NCBI GenBank assembly: GCA_900472395.1
Contig: UCHV01000021.1
Location: forward strand, 111,518 to 175,517
Reading direction: 5' to 3'
Source of the DNA: Hyphomicrobiales bacterium
GTDB lineage: Bacteria; Pseudomonadota; Alphaproteobacteria; Rhizobiales; Rhizobiaceae
Length of the DNA stretch: 64,000 bases
Shown: positions 24,699 through 35,293 of the stretch, in pieces
Position numbering within the stretch: the first letter of the stretch is position 1
Layout: every line of letters begins with the position of its first letter
Notes under the pieces: model-generated
Told to the model about the DNA's origin: nothing
Seen by the model: only the letters and a program-made list of their open reading frames with translations
Database searches by the model: none
Position numbers and translations under genes: made by a program

Positions 24699-27623
24699 AT
24701 GGCAGTGCAGGCAGGTTTCAAGCGCGGTGCGGGGGCTTACGGCGCGAAGGTTGGCAAAAGACTGGCGATCCTGCTGGCATCTTCGGCGGCGGTTCTTGTC
24801 TTGCCGGGTGCGACCATGGCGCAGACTGCGGCACCCGCCGCCGCTGCCAGCCAGCATTTGTCCTTCTCCATACCGGCGCAGCCAATGGCATCTGCCATCA
24901 AGGCATTCATTCGCACAAGCGGCTGGCAGGTGGGATATCCGGCCGCCTTGTTGCAGGGTAAATCGTCGGCCGGAATTTCAGGTCGAATGTCCGCGGAGGC
25001 CGCATTGCGAGCCATTGTTGCGGGTTCAGGTGTCAGCCTGCGCATAACCGGGCCGGAAACCGTTACCTTGATCGGCGAAGCCGCCGCTGCCGCCACAACG
25101 GACGGTGCGGATGGCACTGTCTTAGGTACGATCACCGTCGATGGCACCAGCAAGGGCGTTTATCTCGGCACCAACAGCGTGTCCGATACGGGTACCACGA
25201 CGATTTCAGATGGCCAGATCGTTGCCCGCTCTGCCGGCAACGATGCAAATGATGTCCTGCGCAACCTGCCGAACGTTCAATATCAGAACGATATCGACAA
25301 CGACGCGGGCGTCAGCGATCAGGACGTCATCGATCTGAGGCCGCGTGAGGTCTCGATTTCGGGTGGTCGGGTTTACGAGAACAATTTCATCCTTGAAGGC
25401 ATGCCGATCAATACGGTGACGGGCACCGAAGAAGCTTACGGCACTGCCAAGGAACTGGATGAACTTGATAAGGGCGCGCCGCCTGCTGCGGAACGTTTTT
25501 TCGGTCTGCATTCGCAGTCGGTGTATGTGCCGACGGACTTTCTTGAAAGTGTGACGGTCGTCGATAGCAATGCGTCTGCCATTTACGGCAATTTTCAAGG
25601 CGGCGTCGTATCCTATAAAATGCAGCAGGCCGCGTTTGACCGATGGAAAGGCAGTGTCAGCACTGACTTCACGACCAGCGACTGGACCGGGTATCACATC
25701 GCTTCGAAAAGCGGCACCAACCCGACGGGGGTGGAGGCGCCGGACTATCTGAAGCGCCGGCAGGCCATTTCCATCACTGGCCCGATCACCGACAATATCG
25801 CCATTCTAGGGCAGTACAGCCGGCAGACGGCCGTCACCCAAAAAGAAAAGGATTATCAGTACAGCGAGAATCGCAAGGCGCGCGAGGATGCGCAGAATGA
25901 TTTTTACAGAGCGCAAATCAAGGCCACGACCGATCTTGGTGATTTCACGCTTGAAGGCGTCTACACGGATTACGACCAAGTTTGGGAGAGCGGTAGCTGG
26001 CGCAATATGCGTTTGAACCAGATCAAGGAAGGTCTGAGTACAAAGCTGGAGCATAACTACGAGTTTTCTGATTTCGACGTCGCCGGCTTTGCGCTTTCGA
26101 ACGTCAAACTCAATACCCGGCTGGGCTATGGCAGTTCGGATAACATCAACGATATGAACGGCAATATTGCGCGTGCCTACAAGCAGACGTTCTACAGGTC
26201 TGGCGTCAAAAAGTTCGAGGCAACGGCCTTGTCAGGTATCTCCGACTGGTGCCGTACCCCTCCGGGCATCACGGTCCAGACGATTTGCTATGACGGCGCG
26301 ACCGGAGACAAGGAACAGGGGCAGGAGCAACTGACCTGGTCGCAGGACCTGACGGGCGACGTGGGCAACGGTTCGTTCAAGCTGGGTGGCGAATATGCCC
26401 ATACGGATGCGTATCGCCGCCGACCGGAAGACGCCCTCTATTACGGTACTTACACGTCGAAGGGTGAGGCAGGAGTTTCGGGCTTCGTCTGCGGCACGGC
26501 CGAGGAATGCAATGCCGAGCAATATGCCAGCACAAGGACGATCTACAAAGCCTTTGATGTCCGCGCGAAGCTCAACCAGTTCAGCGCATATGGGGAGGTT
26601 GAGCAGACCTGGGACTGGTTTAACCTGCGGGCCGGTGCGAGAATAACCTACGACGATTATATGAAGAATATCGACGTAGCGCCGCGCTTGGTTGCGACCA
26701 TTACGCCATGGGAGGACTTTTCCATCTCTCTGGGGGCGAACCGCTATTACGACGCGCAAAGCCTTTCCTACGCCATTCGGGAACGCCAGCCACGCCCGTT
26801 GACGTCTACGCGAAAAGCCGCCGGCAATGTCGTCAAGGCAGGGGAAGATGCGTGGACGACGCTGACCGAAAGTTATTTCACCAGTAAGGCGGCCGGCCTG
26901 AATACGCCTTACACGGATGAGCTTACGGTCGGTTTGTCGGGCATTGAACCTCTAACAGGTGGGCAATGGCGCTTGCGTTTCACCGACCGTCGATCCAAGG
27001 ACCAGTTTGCCTCCGACAAAACAGGCAATAGCTACACGCTGACCAACAATGGCAGCGGCGCCTATCAATCGGTCGCTGCGGAATATACCAAGGAACTGAA
27101 GGCGCCGGAAATTTCCGGGCTGGACGCGCTGCTTTTCAATGCGTCGGTGACCTGGGCAAAGCGGGAAGTCTCCAATAACAGCTATTATGAGGATTCGTTC
27201 GAGGACGATTACATCTACTACAAGGGCAAATCCTATTCGAAGGCCGGCTTTAATGTCGTAACCGGCAACATGGATATCCCCGTACGCATACAGGCAGGTC
27301 TATCCAGCAGCTGGTTGGACGAAGCCCTGAAAGTCGATGTAAGCGCCAACTACAATTTGGCCTATACCGCCGCCCTCGATACGAACGACACGACCTCCAT
27401 CGACGGTAAACAACATGCCATCTATGAGGATTTCGACTTCAAGTCGTTGCTGACATTCAATCTGGCGGCGAGCTACGAAGTTTACAAAAAAGACGATGTC
27501 GGCCTCAGCTTCAACGTTCGGGTGGAGAATGTCTTCGACCAGATCGGTAACGGCGAGAGTGCGGATGCGAGGCCTTGGCGGATCGGCCGCACCCTGTGGG
27601 TCGGCGCGAAGGCGACGTTCTGA
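24699..27623 (+). CDS. TonB-dependent receptor with N-terminal signalling domain
   Basis: Outer-membrane active importer of 974 residues. In order: Sec signal ending near ATMAQ (about residue 42); STN signalling domain about residues 53-125 (LSFSIPAQPMASAIKAFIRT ... SGVSLRITGPETVTLIG), expected to contact the FecR-type protein; plug (VLRNLPNVQYQNDIDND, VYENNFILEGMPINT); then a large beta-barrel ending in the aromatic terminal strand WVGAKATF. Predicted loops contain Cys pairs (DWCRTPPG/TICYDG; GFVCGTAEECN) that may form disulfides. AGGAG lies six bases before ATG 24699. The M16 protease gene begins two bases after its stop. The ligand is unknown and may be a protein or peptide. Confidence 0.9.
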   Translation: MAVQAGFKRGAGAYGAKVGKRLAILLASSAAVLVLPGATMAQTAAPAAAASQHLSFSIPAQPMASAIKAFIRTSGWQVGYPAALLQGKSSAGISGRMSAEAALRAIVAGSGVSLRITGPETVTLIGEAAAAATTDGADGTVLGTITVDGTSKGVYLGTNSVSDTGTTTISDGQIVARSAGNDANDVLRNLPNVQYQNDIDNDAGVSDQDVIDLRPREVSISGGRVYENNFILEGMPINTVTGTEEAYGTAKELDELDKGAPPAAERFFGLHSQSVYVPTDFLESVTVVDSNASAIYGNFQGGVVSYKMQQAAFDRWKGSVSTDFTTSDWTGYHIASKSGTNPTGVEAPDYLKRRQAISITGPITDNIAILGQYSRQTAVTQKEKDYQYSENRKAREDAQNDFYRAQIKATTDLGDFTLEGVYTDYDQVWESGSWRNMRLNQIKEGLSTKLEHNYEFSDFDVAGFALSNVKLNTRLGYGSSDNINDMNGNIARAYKQTFYRSGVKKFEATALSGISDWCRTPPGITVQTICYDGATGDKEQGQEQLTWSQDLTGDVGNGSFKLGGEYAHTDAYRRRPEDALYYGTYTSKGEAGVSGFVCGTAEECNAEQYASTRTIYKAFDVRAKLNQFSAYGEVEQTWDWFNLRAGARITYDDYMKNIDVAPRLVATITPWEDFSISLGANRYYDAQSLSYAIRERQPRPLTSTRKAAGNVVKAGEDAWTTLTESYFTSKAAGLNTPYTDELTVGLSGIEPLTGGQWRLRFTDRRSKDQFASDKTGNSYTLTNNGSGAYQSVAAEYTKELKAPEISGLDALLFNASVTWAKREVSNNSYYEDSFEDDYIYYKGKSYSKAGFNVVTGNMDIPVRIQAGLSSSWLDEALKVDVSANYNLAYTAALDTNDTTSIDGKQHAIYEDFDFKSLLTFNLAASYEVYKKDDVGLSFNVRVENVFDQIGNGESADARPWRIGRTLWVGAKATF

Positions 27624-27625
27624 TC

Positions 27626-30376
27626 ATGCGCTCCATCACGTCCTTTCTCGCACTTCTGCTGGTCGTTTTCACTGTGTCGCCGGTGTTCTCGGCCGAAGCT
27701 GAATGGGATCCGCGGTTGACCCGCGGCACGCTTGCCAACGGCCTGACCTACATCCTTCACGACACCGATAAACCTGCCGATCCATTCAACATCCGGCTGG
27801 TCGTTCACGCCGGCTCGGTCGATGAGGAACGTCCGAGCGGTATCGCCCATATGCTCGAACATATGGTCTTCCAGTCCAATCGCGCGCACCCGGAGAGCAT
27901 TCACCGATACATCCAGCAAATCGGCTGGCGGCAGGGGCTGCAGGTCAATGCGGTGACGCGTGAAACCGAAACCCAGTACATGATCCGCACCCGACCCAAC
28001 GATGCTCTGGACCTCAGAGCTTCTCTCGCGCTGGCCGCAGATCTGGTTTTCGGTCCGCAGTTGCGGGCAGAGGATTGGGCAAAAGAACGTTTTGTCATTC
28101 TGGAAGAGTTGCGCCAGGGCGACAGCGCGGCAGACCGTCTCAGCCGCCAGAAAAAGGCCGCATTGCGGATCGGTTCCCGCTATGTGGACCGGCCGACAAT
28201 CGGCACGCGCGAAAGTATCGCGGCGACCTCGATCGAAGAGATTCGGGCCTTCTACGACAGGTTTTACACTGCGTCGAACATGACGTTGATCGTCTCCGGC
28301 AACATCGACAGCGCTGATGCGGAAAAAGCGATTGGTCAACTGTTCGGAAAAGCGCCCGACAGGCCAAAGCCCGACCGATCCTACCTCGCCTTGCCGCTGA
28401 AAGCCGGTCTCAGCGTTGGGCTCGTACAGGATCCTGCGGGTTCATCGTCGCAGACGACATATGCGTTCCGCATGCCCATGCCTGATCGCATAAGCGAAGA
28501 TGGGCAGTTCGCCTATCTGCAAAAATATCTGCTGACGCGATTGATCCGCGATGCCGTCCAAAAGCAGGCTCCGCATTATGCGGATAAAGTGCGAAGCCTC
28601 GGTTTCATCGCGCAGGAAACGACCGAACGCCGTCTTGTTCTGGCATTCAACGCTGGCGGTGAGAACCATGCCGCAGCATTGCCAATCCTTGTCGAAGTGA
28701 TCGAGCGTCTTCGTCGGGAAGGTATATCGCAAAGGGCCTTCGACGCTGCTATCGCATCGGCGCGTCGCGTCAACGGAAACAATGTCGATGCCGCCGCCCA
28801 ACGGACCTATGCCGAGTGGGAAGACCGTATCACCTCGGCCGTTCTGATGGCTTCGGTGCTGGACGATCCGTCCATCCGTTCTCAGCGGACGCGTGCGTTG
28901 TTGGACCGGATAACCCTGGACGGCTTGCAGGCGAAGATGCGCGAGATGTTGTCATCGCCGGATCAGGTTCTGTTTTATCAGGTGCGAGGAGGGCGGGAGT
29001 TTTCGTTGCCTGCAGCGCCCGCGGTCGAAGCCATGCGGGAGGCGTTTGCGCAGCGTGAAACGCTGCCGGATTTGCCGGCTCTCGCCGCACCTCGAAACGC
29101 GGCCGAGGAAAAGACGCCGATATGGCCTTCCGATGTTGACGTATCGAGGGCTGGAACGCTCCTCTCGGAGCGGGCTCTAACCAATCCGAACCTGCAAGAA
29201 TGGTCGCTGTCGAATGGCGACAAGGTCGTCTGGCTTGTCCGCGATACGCCCGACGGAAAAGTCTATCTGTCGGGCCAGTCGGCGCCGGGTTTCATGAATG
29301 CGGAATTCGGCAGCACGATATCACAGCTGGCTGTCCAGCTGTGGGCGCAGAGCGGATATCGTTTCTGGACGCAGGAAGAATATGACCGCTGGGATGGTGC
29401 ACAGCCCACCGGCAGCCGTTGGAGTTACGCTGTCAAACCCGGCACGCTGGATGTTGCCGTGGCCTCCACGCCTCAAGCTTTGCCGAGCCTGCTGCAGCGT
29501 TATGCTCGCGACATTGCTTTCGGTGTGGTGCGCGAAGAAGCGGTAACAGGCGTGAAGGACGAGGGCTTCGACGACAATCCGTCGCCGGATGCCTACGGAC
29601 AGTTGCTTTATCAAAAAAGCGACACACCGCTGGCGGATGTGATGGCTTCGATGGATGCAGCCCGCCTCACGGAGGCAGCGCAGGCATTGTTTCGCCAGCC
29701 GGTAACCTGGTTCGCCGTCGGGCCTGAACCGAAATCCGGTGTCCGGGAGGCCTTTGCCGGGATCATCGGGGCAGTGTCGCGCGATAAATCACTGACGTCC
29801 GAGCCGCTGTTGCAAAAGGCGGGTGTTCACACCGCGAGAGTTGAGAACGGATCGACGGATCGCGCGCGCGTGCAGATTTCTTTCTACACGCCGATGAACT
29901 GGACGCCGGAAGCGAGCTTTCTGGTTTCGGCCTTGACGCCGGTGGCGCAGCAGGCCCTGAAAAACGAGCTGCGTTACAGGCTGGGCGGGATTTACACATT
30001 GCAGTTCGAAATGGAACTCGATGCAGCCACCAACCGGGCGATCGGCAGCCTTTCGTTCTATTGTGCGCCGGAGCGCGCTCAGGAACTGGCGGATGCTGCA
30101 ATCGATGTGTTTGGGCATATGCCGGAAAAAGCGGCTGGTGCCGATATCGCGCGCATGCGTGCCGATATCGACTTTGCCGAAACCGGCCGGTTGAACGATC
30201 CCAATACGTGGCTGCGAAGACTGGCCCTCAGCTATCGGCGATATGGCGATGCGGGCTATCTGACGCGCATGCAGGGTCTAGGCGACAAGGTGACAGCCAA
30301 TCTTCTGCGAAAGCATGCCGCGACCCTGTTCGATACGACGAATGTCGCAATCCTCACACTGACGCCAAATCCGTGA
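27626..30376 (+). CDS. Periplasmic M16 zinc protease (PqqL/FusC-like)
   Basis: A 916-residue tandem M16 metalloprotease with a Sec signal (FLALLLVVFTVSPVFSAEA). The inverted zinc motif is HMLEH (His75, Glu78, His79), and the third ligand is Glu154 in KERFVILEEL, about 75 residues later as in the family. The C-terminal half repeats the M16 fold without the motif. The size and cleavable signal match PqqL and FusC, which process proteins imported by a paired TonB receptor. It starts two bases after the receptor stop (TGA-TC-ATG), so it is cotranscribed with the receptor. Substrate unknown. Confidence 0.9.
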   Translation: MRSITSFLALLLVVFTVSPVFSAEAEWDPRLTRGTLANGLTYILHDTDKPADPFNIRLVVHAGSVDEERPSGIAHMLEHMVFQSNRAHPESIHRYIQQIGWRQGLQVNAVTRETETQYMIRTRPNDALDLRASLALAADLVFGPQLRAEDWAKERFVILEELRQGDSAADRLSRQKKAALRIGSRYVDRPTIGTRESIAATSIEEIRAFYDRFYTASNMTLIVSGNIDSADAEKAIGQLFGKAPDRPKPDRSYLALPLKAGLSVGLVQDPAGSSSQTTYAFRMPMPDRISEDGQFAYLQKYLLTRLIRDAVQKQAPHYADKVRSLGFIAQETTERRLVLAFNAGGENHAAALPILVEVIERLRREGISQRAFDAAIASARRVNGNNVDAAAQRTYAEWEDRITSAVLMASVLDDPSIRSQRTRALLDRITLDGLQAKMREMLSSPDQVLFYQVRGGREFSLPAAPAVEAMREAFAQRETLPDLPALAAPRNAAEEKTPIWPSDVDVSRAGTLLSERALTNPNLQEWSLSNGDKVVWLVRDTPDGKVYLSGQSAPGFMNAEFGSTISQLAVQLWAQSGYRFWTQEEYDRWDGAQPTGSRWSYAVKPGTLDVAVASTPQALPSLLQRYARDIAFGVVREEAVTGVKDEGFDDNPSPDAYGQLLYQKSDTPLADVMASMDAARLTEAAQALFRQPVTWFAVGPEPKSGVREAFAGIIGAVSRDKSLTSEPLLQKAGVHTARVENGSTDRARVQISFYTPMNWTPEASFLVSALTPVAQQALKNELRYRLGGIYTLQFEMELDAATNRAIGSLSFYCAPERAQELADAAIDVFGHMPEKAAGADIARMRADIDFAETGRLNDPNTWLRRLALSYRRYGDAGYLTRMQGLGDKVTANLLRKHAATLFDTTNVAILTLTPNP

Positions 30377-30561
30377 ATAAGGGGCTTTGGATGCAGCCGC
30401 CAGCCGTCATTGAAGTTTTCAGCCCCGGTCAGCCAACCGCCATGCTGCAGTATGTACGCTGAGCTTTCGTGATGCTGCCTTGGTCAAATCAGTACGGTAG
30501 GCTTTCTTGTGGCGGCACGCGTGAACGCTATGTCATGGGAAATGCCAGATGAGGTGTTGTC

Positions 30562-31449
30562 ATGGCGGACAAAGCTGTTTTGGTTGAGGAACGACAGGCC
30601 AGGCAAAGCCGCTTTGTGGCCGGCTTGTTGAGGGGCGGTGCAGGCGGGTTGATTTTTGGCTTGCCGATGATGATGACGATGGAATTGTGGGCGCTCGGCT
30701 TCACCATCCATTCGGCTCGACTTCTGCTTTCGGCGCTATTGGCAATCCCGCTGCTTTTCGTGCTGGCTCAGCATATGGGCTTCGAGCGCACGTTTACATG
30801 GCATGAGGCTATGCGGGATGCCATCATCGCCTATGCTATCGGCATCATGACCAGCGCCCTGATCCTGTTCATGCTGGGCATCCTGAAATCTGGCATGTCG
30901 GCAGATGAGTGGGTGGGCAAGATCGCCATTCAGGCCATTCCCGCCTCCATCGGCGCTTTGCTCGGGCGCAGCCAGCTCGGCGCCGAGCGCAAGGGTGATG
31001 ACAAGGAGGATGGGGACGAGGACGGCGGTGACGGAGACGCCGACGACCAACTCAGCACCAGCTATTCGCGCGAGTTGTTCATGATGGCGATCGGCGCGCT
31101 ATTCCTAAGTCTCAATGTAGCGCCGACGGAAGAAATTATCCTGATCTCGTACAAAATGACCCATTGGCATTCGCTGGCTACAATCCTTGTGTCGATAGCG
31201 CTGATGCACGGGTTCGTTTATGCGCTTGCGTTTCGCGGCGGACACGAGCTTTCAGAGAATACCCCGCGTTGGCATGCGCTCGTTCGGTTCACTCTGCCTG
31301 GCTATGTGGTCGCGCTGGGCGTCAGTCTTTATACCCTGTGGGTCTTCGGCAGGCTTGACGATACGGCCTGGACGCAGATCCTGATGACAACCACCGTGCT
31401 TGCTTTCCCCGGTTCGATTGGCGCGGCCGCCGCGCGTCTCATTCTGTAA
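30562..31449 (+). CDS. Multi-pass membrane protein, TIGR02587-type
   Basis: A 295-residue membrane protein with about seven to eight hydrophobic segments, matching what I recall of the TIGR02587 family of unknown function. An unusual acidic linker of about 20 residues, rich in Asp, Glu and Gly (about residues 150-168), separates the first four helices from the rest. GAGG precedes the ATG by seven bases. It is followed after 9 bases by a small one-helix protein, its usual partner. A 185-base gap separates it from the protease gene, so cotranscription with that locus is uncertain. Confidence 0.75.
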   Translation: MADKAVLVEERQARQSRFVAGLLRGGAGGLIFGLPMMMTMELWALGFTIHSARLLLSALLAIPLLFVLAQHMGFERTFTWHEAMRDAIIAYAIGIMTSALILFMLGILKSGMSADEWVGKIAIQAIPASIGALLGRSQLGAERKGDDKEDGDEDGGDGDADDQLSTSYSRELFMMAIGALFLSLNVAPTEEIILISYKMTHWHSLATILVSIALMHGFVYALAFRGGHELSENTPRWHALVRFTLPGYVVALGVSLYTLWVFGRLDDTAWTQILMTTTVLAFPGSIGAAAARLIL

Positions 31450-31458
31450 GGTGATGAT

Positions 31459-31866
31459 ATGGGCAAAACGAGTGGCCGCCAGACAGAAACAAATGAACCG
31501 CATTGGATCGAATGGGTAACCGGCGTGCTGTCCAGTCTATTGGTTGGCGCCATGATTGGCTGGATCGCCTGGCAGGCTCTCACCGCTGTGGCGCAGCCGC
31601 CGCAGCTGTCCGTCACGGTTACGCAGGTTGAAAAGGCTGGTGACTTCTTTCGTGTGGAACTCGACATTGCCAATGTCGCCAATACGTCCGCAGCTTCGGT
31701 CACTGTAATGGGCGAGATTTCCGGCGGGGACATGCCTGCTGAAACGGCCGAGGTGACTTTTGATTATGTGCCCGCCCAGTCGAAGTCACGCGGCGGGTTG
31801 CTTTTCAGGAGCAATCCGGCCGGACGGGAACTGAAAGTCCAGCCGGCCGGATATACGGAGCCATAA
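31459..31866 (+). CDS. Single-helix membrane-anchored protein, TIGR02588-type
   Basis: A 135-residue protein with one membrane segment near residues 20-42 (VTGVLSSLLVGAMIGWIAWQ) and a periplasmic beta-rich domain (LSVTVTQVEKAGDFFRVELD; SKSRGGLLFRSNPAGRELKV). This matches the TIGR02588 proteins that accompany TIGR02587 membrane proteins; neither has a known function. AAGGTGAT precedes the ATG. It ends two bases before the convergent hypothetical gene. Confidence 0.75.
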   Translation: MGKTSGRQTETNEPHWIEWVTGVLSSLLVGAMIGWIAWQALTAVAQPPQLSVTVTQVEKAGDFFRVELDIANVANTSAASVTVMGEISGGDMPAETAEVTFDYVPAQSKSRGGLLFRSNPAGRELKVQPAGYTEP

Positions 31867-31868
31867 AT

Positions 31869-32198
31869 CTAGTTGATGCCGATTTCGGGAAATTTCTGCC
31901 GCAACTCATCGCGTGAGTCGATGGTTTGGTGGGCCTTCAGCGGCACCGAGATGTTGTCGTCAACATCCAGGGTGTCTTCAAAATGGACGGAAATTGCGTC
32001 TCCGGCGGAACGCAACAAGGTTGCGTCCTGCTTGAAACCCTGTTTGAGCAGCCAGTCCCGCGGTGCACTCAGCATGACCTCCACGCGGACGGCGCCATCA
32101 TCCTGTCCTGATGCTTTCAGCGTATAGGTCACAGGCGAGCGGTTGCCGCCGATTTCCAGTTCTCCTTTTCCGACGGCGTCGCGAAGGTATTCTGCCAT
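31869..32198 (-). CDS. Hypothetical 109-residue soluble protein
   Basis: No family recognised. The protein starts MAEYLRDAVGKGELEIGG after GGGAGAACGGAA on the minus strand. It is mostly polar with alternating strands (GAVRVEVMLSAPRDWLLKQG) and has no signal peptide, membrane helix or cysteine. The frame extends to 32315, but the extra part is arginine- and cysteine-rich and overlaps the terminator at 32277-32309, so the shorter form is preferred. It is convergent with the TIGR02588-type gene. Confidence 0.65.
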   Translation of the reverse strand: MAEYLRDAVGKGELEIGGNRSPVTYTLKASGQDDGAVRVEVMLSAPRDWLLKQGFKQDATLLRSAGDAISVHFEDTLDVDDNISVPLKAHQTIDSRDELRQKFPEIGIN

Positions 32199-32276
32199 TT
32201 CCGTTCTCCCTTTGCGTGATTGTCTCGTTCGACAACCCTGTGTGCAAAGGTTTGTTCCGGCGGGATGGTCGGTACG

Positions 32277-32309
32277 AAAAATGGCGCGCCCCTTGCGAGG
32301 TCGCGCCAT
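32277..32309 (-). terminator. Intrinsic terminator after the DUF992 gene
   Basis: On the minus strand ATGGCGCG ... CGCGCCAT forms an 8-bp stem with an inner CCT/AGG extension, followed by five T residues. It lies 32 bases beyond the DUF992 stop at 32341. Confidence 0.8.
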
Positions 32310-32340
32310 CTTCAATCGGCAGATCGCCGCTCCAAAGGTC

Positions 32341-32868
32341 TTAGTTGACCGAAGCCAACGTCATCGAGGTACCGGTCGCCGCAACGTTGAGGCCAAGCTG
32401 GCCGGTGACGCTGACGGTCTGCAGATGGATGGAGCCCGTCGTGCCGCCGACGAGGATGTTTGCGCCGATGCCCGCGCCAACGGTCGCTTCTGCAGTTGCA
32501 CCCTGATAGATGCCGCCAAGCGAACCGTGGTGATAACCGGCAGTTGGCGCCAGCACGGCCCAGATCAGGCGGCTGCGAGTGGTGAAGCCGATATCGACGC
32601 CGAGCTTGCGGATGGCGCCCGAGTAGTGGTCGAGCGGTTCACCGTCGATAGTCGACTTGAACACGCAATCGACCTCCTTGGCGGAACCGAGGATGTAGCC
32701 CGCGCCGCCACCGATATTGCAATCGAGGTAACCGATCTTCACGCCGTTGCGGGCACCTTCTTCAACCACGACGGGGCGTTCTGCACGCACCACGTCTGCG
32801 GCATATACAGCGCCGGCGCTGGCGAGAACCGGTGTGGCGGCAAGTGCCAAGGCAATAATCTTCTTCAT
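32341..32868 (-). CDS. Secreted DUF992 protein
   Basis: A 175-residue periplasmic or surface protein of the DUF992 family, common in rhizobia and of unknown function. It begins MKKIIALALAATPVLASAGA, a Sec signal with cleavage near VYAAD. The mature part has the family's GYLDCNIGGGAGYILGSAKE region and a second Cys (DCVFKST) that may pair with the first, then a glycine-rich C-terminal half. AAGGAGACTGAA precedes ATG 32868; the frame extends upstream but without signal-like sequence. Confidence 0.82.
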   Translation of the reverse strand: MKKIIALALAATPVLASAGAVYAADVVRAERPVVVEEGARNGVKIGYLDCNIGGGAGYILGSAKEVDCVFKSTIDGEPLDHYSGAIRKLGVDIGFTTRSRLIWAVLAPTAGYHHGSLGGIYQGATAEATVGAGIGANILVGGTTGSIHLQTVSVTGQLGLNVAATGTSMTLASVN

Positions 32869-33017
32869 TTCAGTCTCCTTAGTAATCCCTGTTGCCGCCA
32901 TCTTCATTCCGGCGATGAGACAAGCTGGCGATCCGTTAACGAATCCGCCGCCAATTCGATCCATGCGCATGGCATTTTCGGGGCAGCCGGTGGAAAAAGG
33001 TTAATGACCTGTGCGTT

Positions 33018-33875
33018 TCAGGTCGTGCCGGCTCGCTGCGTCCTGCGGTAGTCTTTGGGCGAGAGGCCGACATGCTTGCGAAAGCAACGCGAAAAATAGG
33101 CGGCATCGGAAAAGCCGAGGTTCTCGGAAATGTGCCCAACGCTGGCACCGGTCAGCGCCAGCGCCTGTTTTGCCTCGTCCATGGACCTGCTCATGATCAG
33201 GTCATGAGCAGTCATGCCCGTAACCTTTCTGACAACGCGGTTGAGATGCGTGGGCGACATGCCGAGGCGCAGGGCATAATCGGACGCCGGTATCTGCTGG
33301 CGAAAATGCCGGGCGACCAGCTCCTTAAGTCTGGCCACATGGCGCTGCGCATTGTCCACCGCGTCTTTATCAGGGCCGTCTTCGTCGTGGCGGTGGACCA
33401 GTCCTGCTATCACGGCCAGATACCCGTCAAGTAGACCATGCCGCCCCGCTCGATCACCATCGTATTCCTCGGCGATACGGAGGAATGTCTGATGAAGATA
33501 TGGAGTTTCGGGATCGGCTGGATCGACAAACACGACCTTCGCGTTTCGCGCGGCGATTGATGATGTGCGATGCTCGTCGAATGCCGTGATGACCAGGCCG
33601 GCAACATCGCGTGAGAATCGAAAGCCATGGGGTGGGCCGGGCGGGACGAAGATTACGCAAGGCGGTCTCAACGCGACCGTTTCTCCGTCCAGAATGGCGT
33701 CGCCAGAACCGCTCCATATGTAGAGAAACTGCATGAACCGCTCGTGGCGGTGCAGGCCGATCTCCCATTGATAACCACTGCTGCGCGATGCAATGGTTTC
33801 GCAGTGAACCCGAAAATTGGGCCTGTTGGCGTTGTCCTCTCCGTAAAGGTCATAAGTCGGGATAGCGCGCCGCAT
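33018..33875 (-). CDS. pobR: AraC-family activator PobR
   Basis: A 285-residue regulator with an N-terminal cupin sensor domain (YQWEIGLHRHERFMQFLYIW; PCVIFVPPGPPHGFRFS) and a C-terminal AraC helix-turn-helix pair (SDYALRLGMSPTHLNRVVRK and VGHISENLGFSDAAYFSRCF). It is divergent from pobA with a 112-base gap, the usual arrangement for the 4-hydroxybenzoate-responsive activator of pobA. A TTGAC...GTCAA inverted repeat lies in the gap. Confidence 0.88.
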   Translation of the reverse strand: MRRAIPTYDLYGEDNANRPNFRVHCETIASRSSGYQWEIGLHRHERFMQFLYIWSGSGDAILDGETVALRPPCVIFVPPGPPHGFRFSRDVAGLVITAFDEHRTSSIAARNAKVVFVDPADPETPYLHQTFLRIAEEYDGDRAGRHGLLDGYLAVIAGLVHRHDEDGPDKDAVDNAQRHVARLKELVARHFRQQIPASDYALRLGMSPTHLNRVVRKVTGMTAHDLIMSRSMDEAKQALALTGASVGHISENLGFSDAAYFSRCFRKHVGLSPKDYRRTQRAGTT

Positions 33876-33935
33876 CTCGGGATCCTTTCACGGGATGTTC
33901 GATTTGTGCAAGATCGGGCTGGAAATGTCCATTGT

Positions 33936-35157
<1,222 letters not shown>

Positions 35158-35293
35158 CCACGCAGGCAGCGGCCGGAGGATCGTGCAATCATCTCGGTGA
35201 AATGAACTGGCCTGAGCTTCGAGAGCGCTCTATGTTGCATTCGTCGGTCTGACAGGCCGTTTCTCATTCAATTCAAATCGGAAGGTTCTCATC

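Noticed and set aside
22700..24700. Search for a FecI-type promoter upstream of the receptor gene
   Set aside because: I could not find a convincing -35/-10 pair resembling known FecI targets, so no such promoter is annotated.
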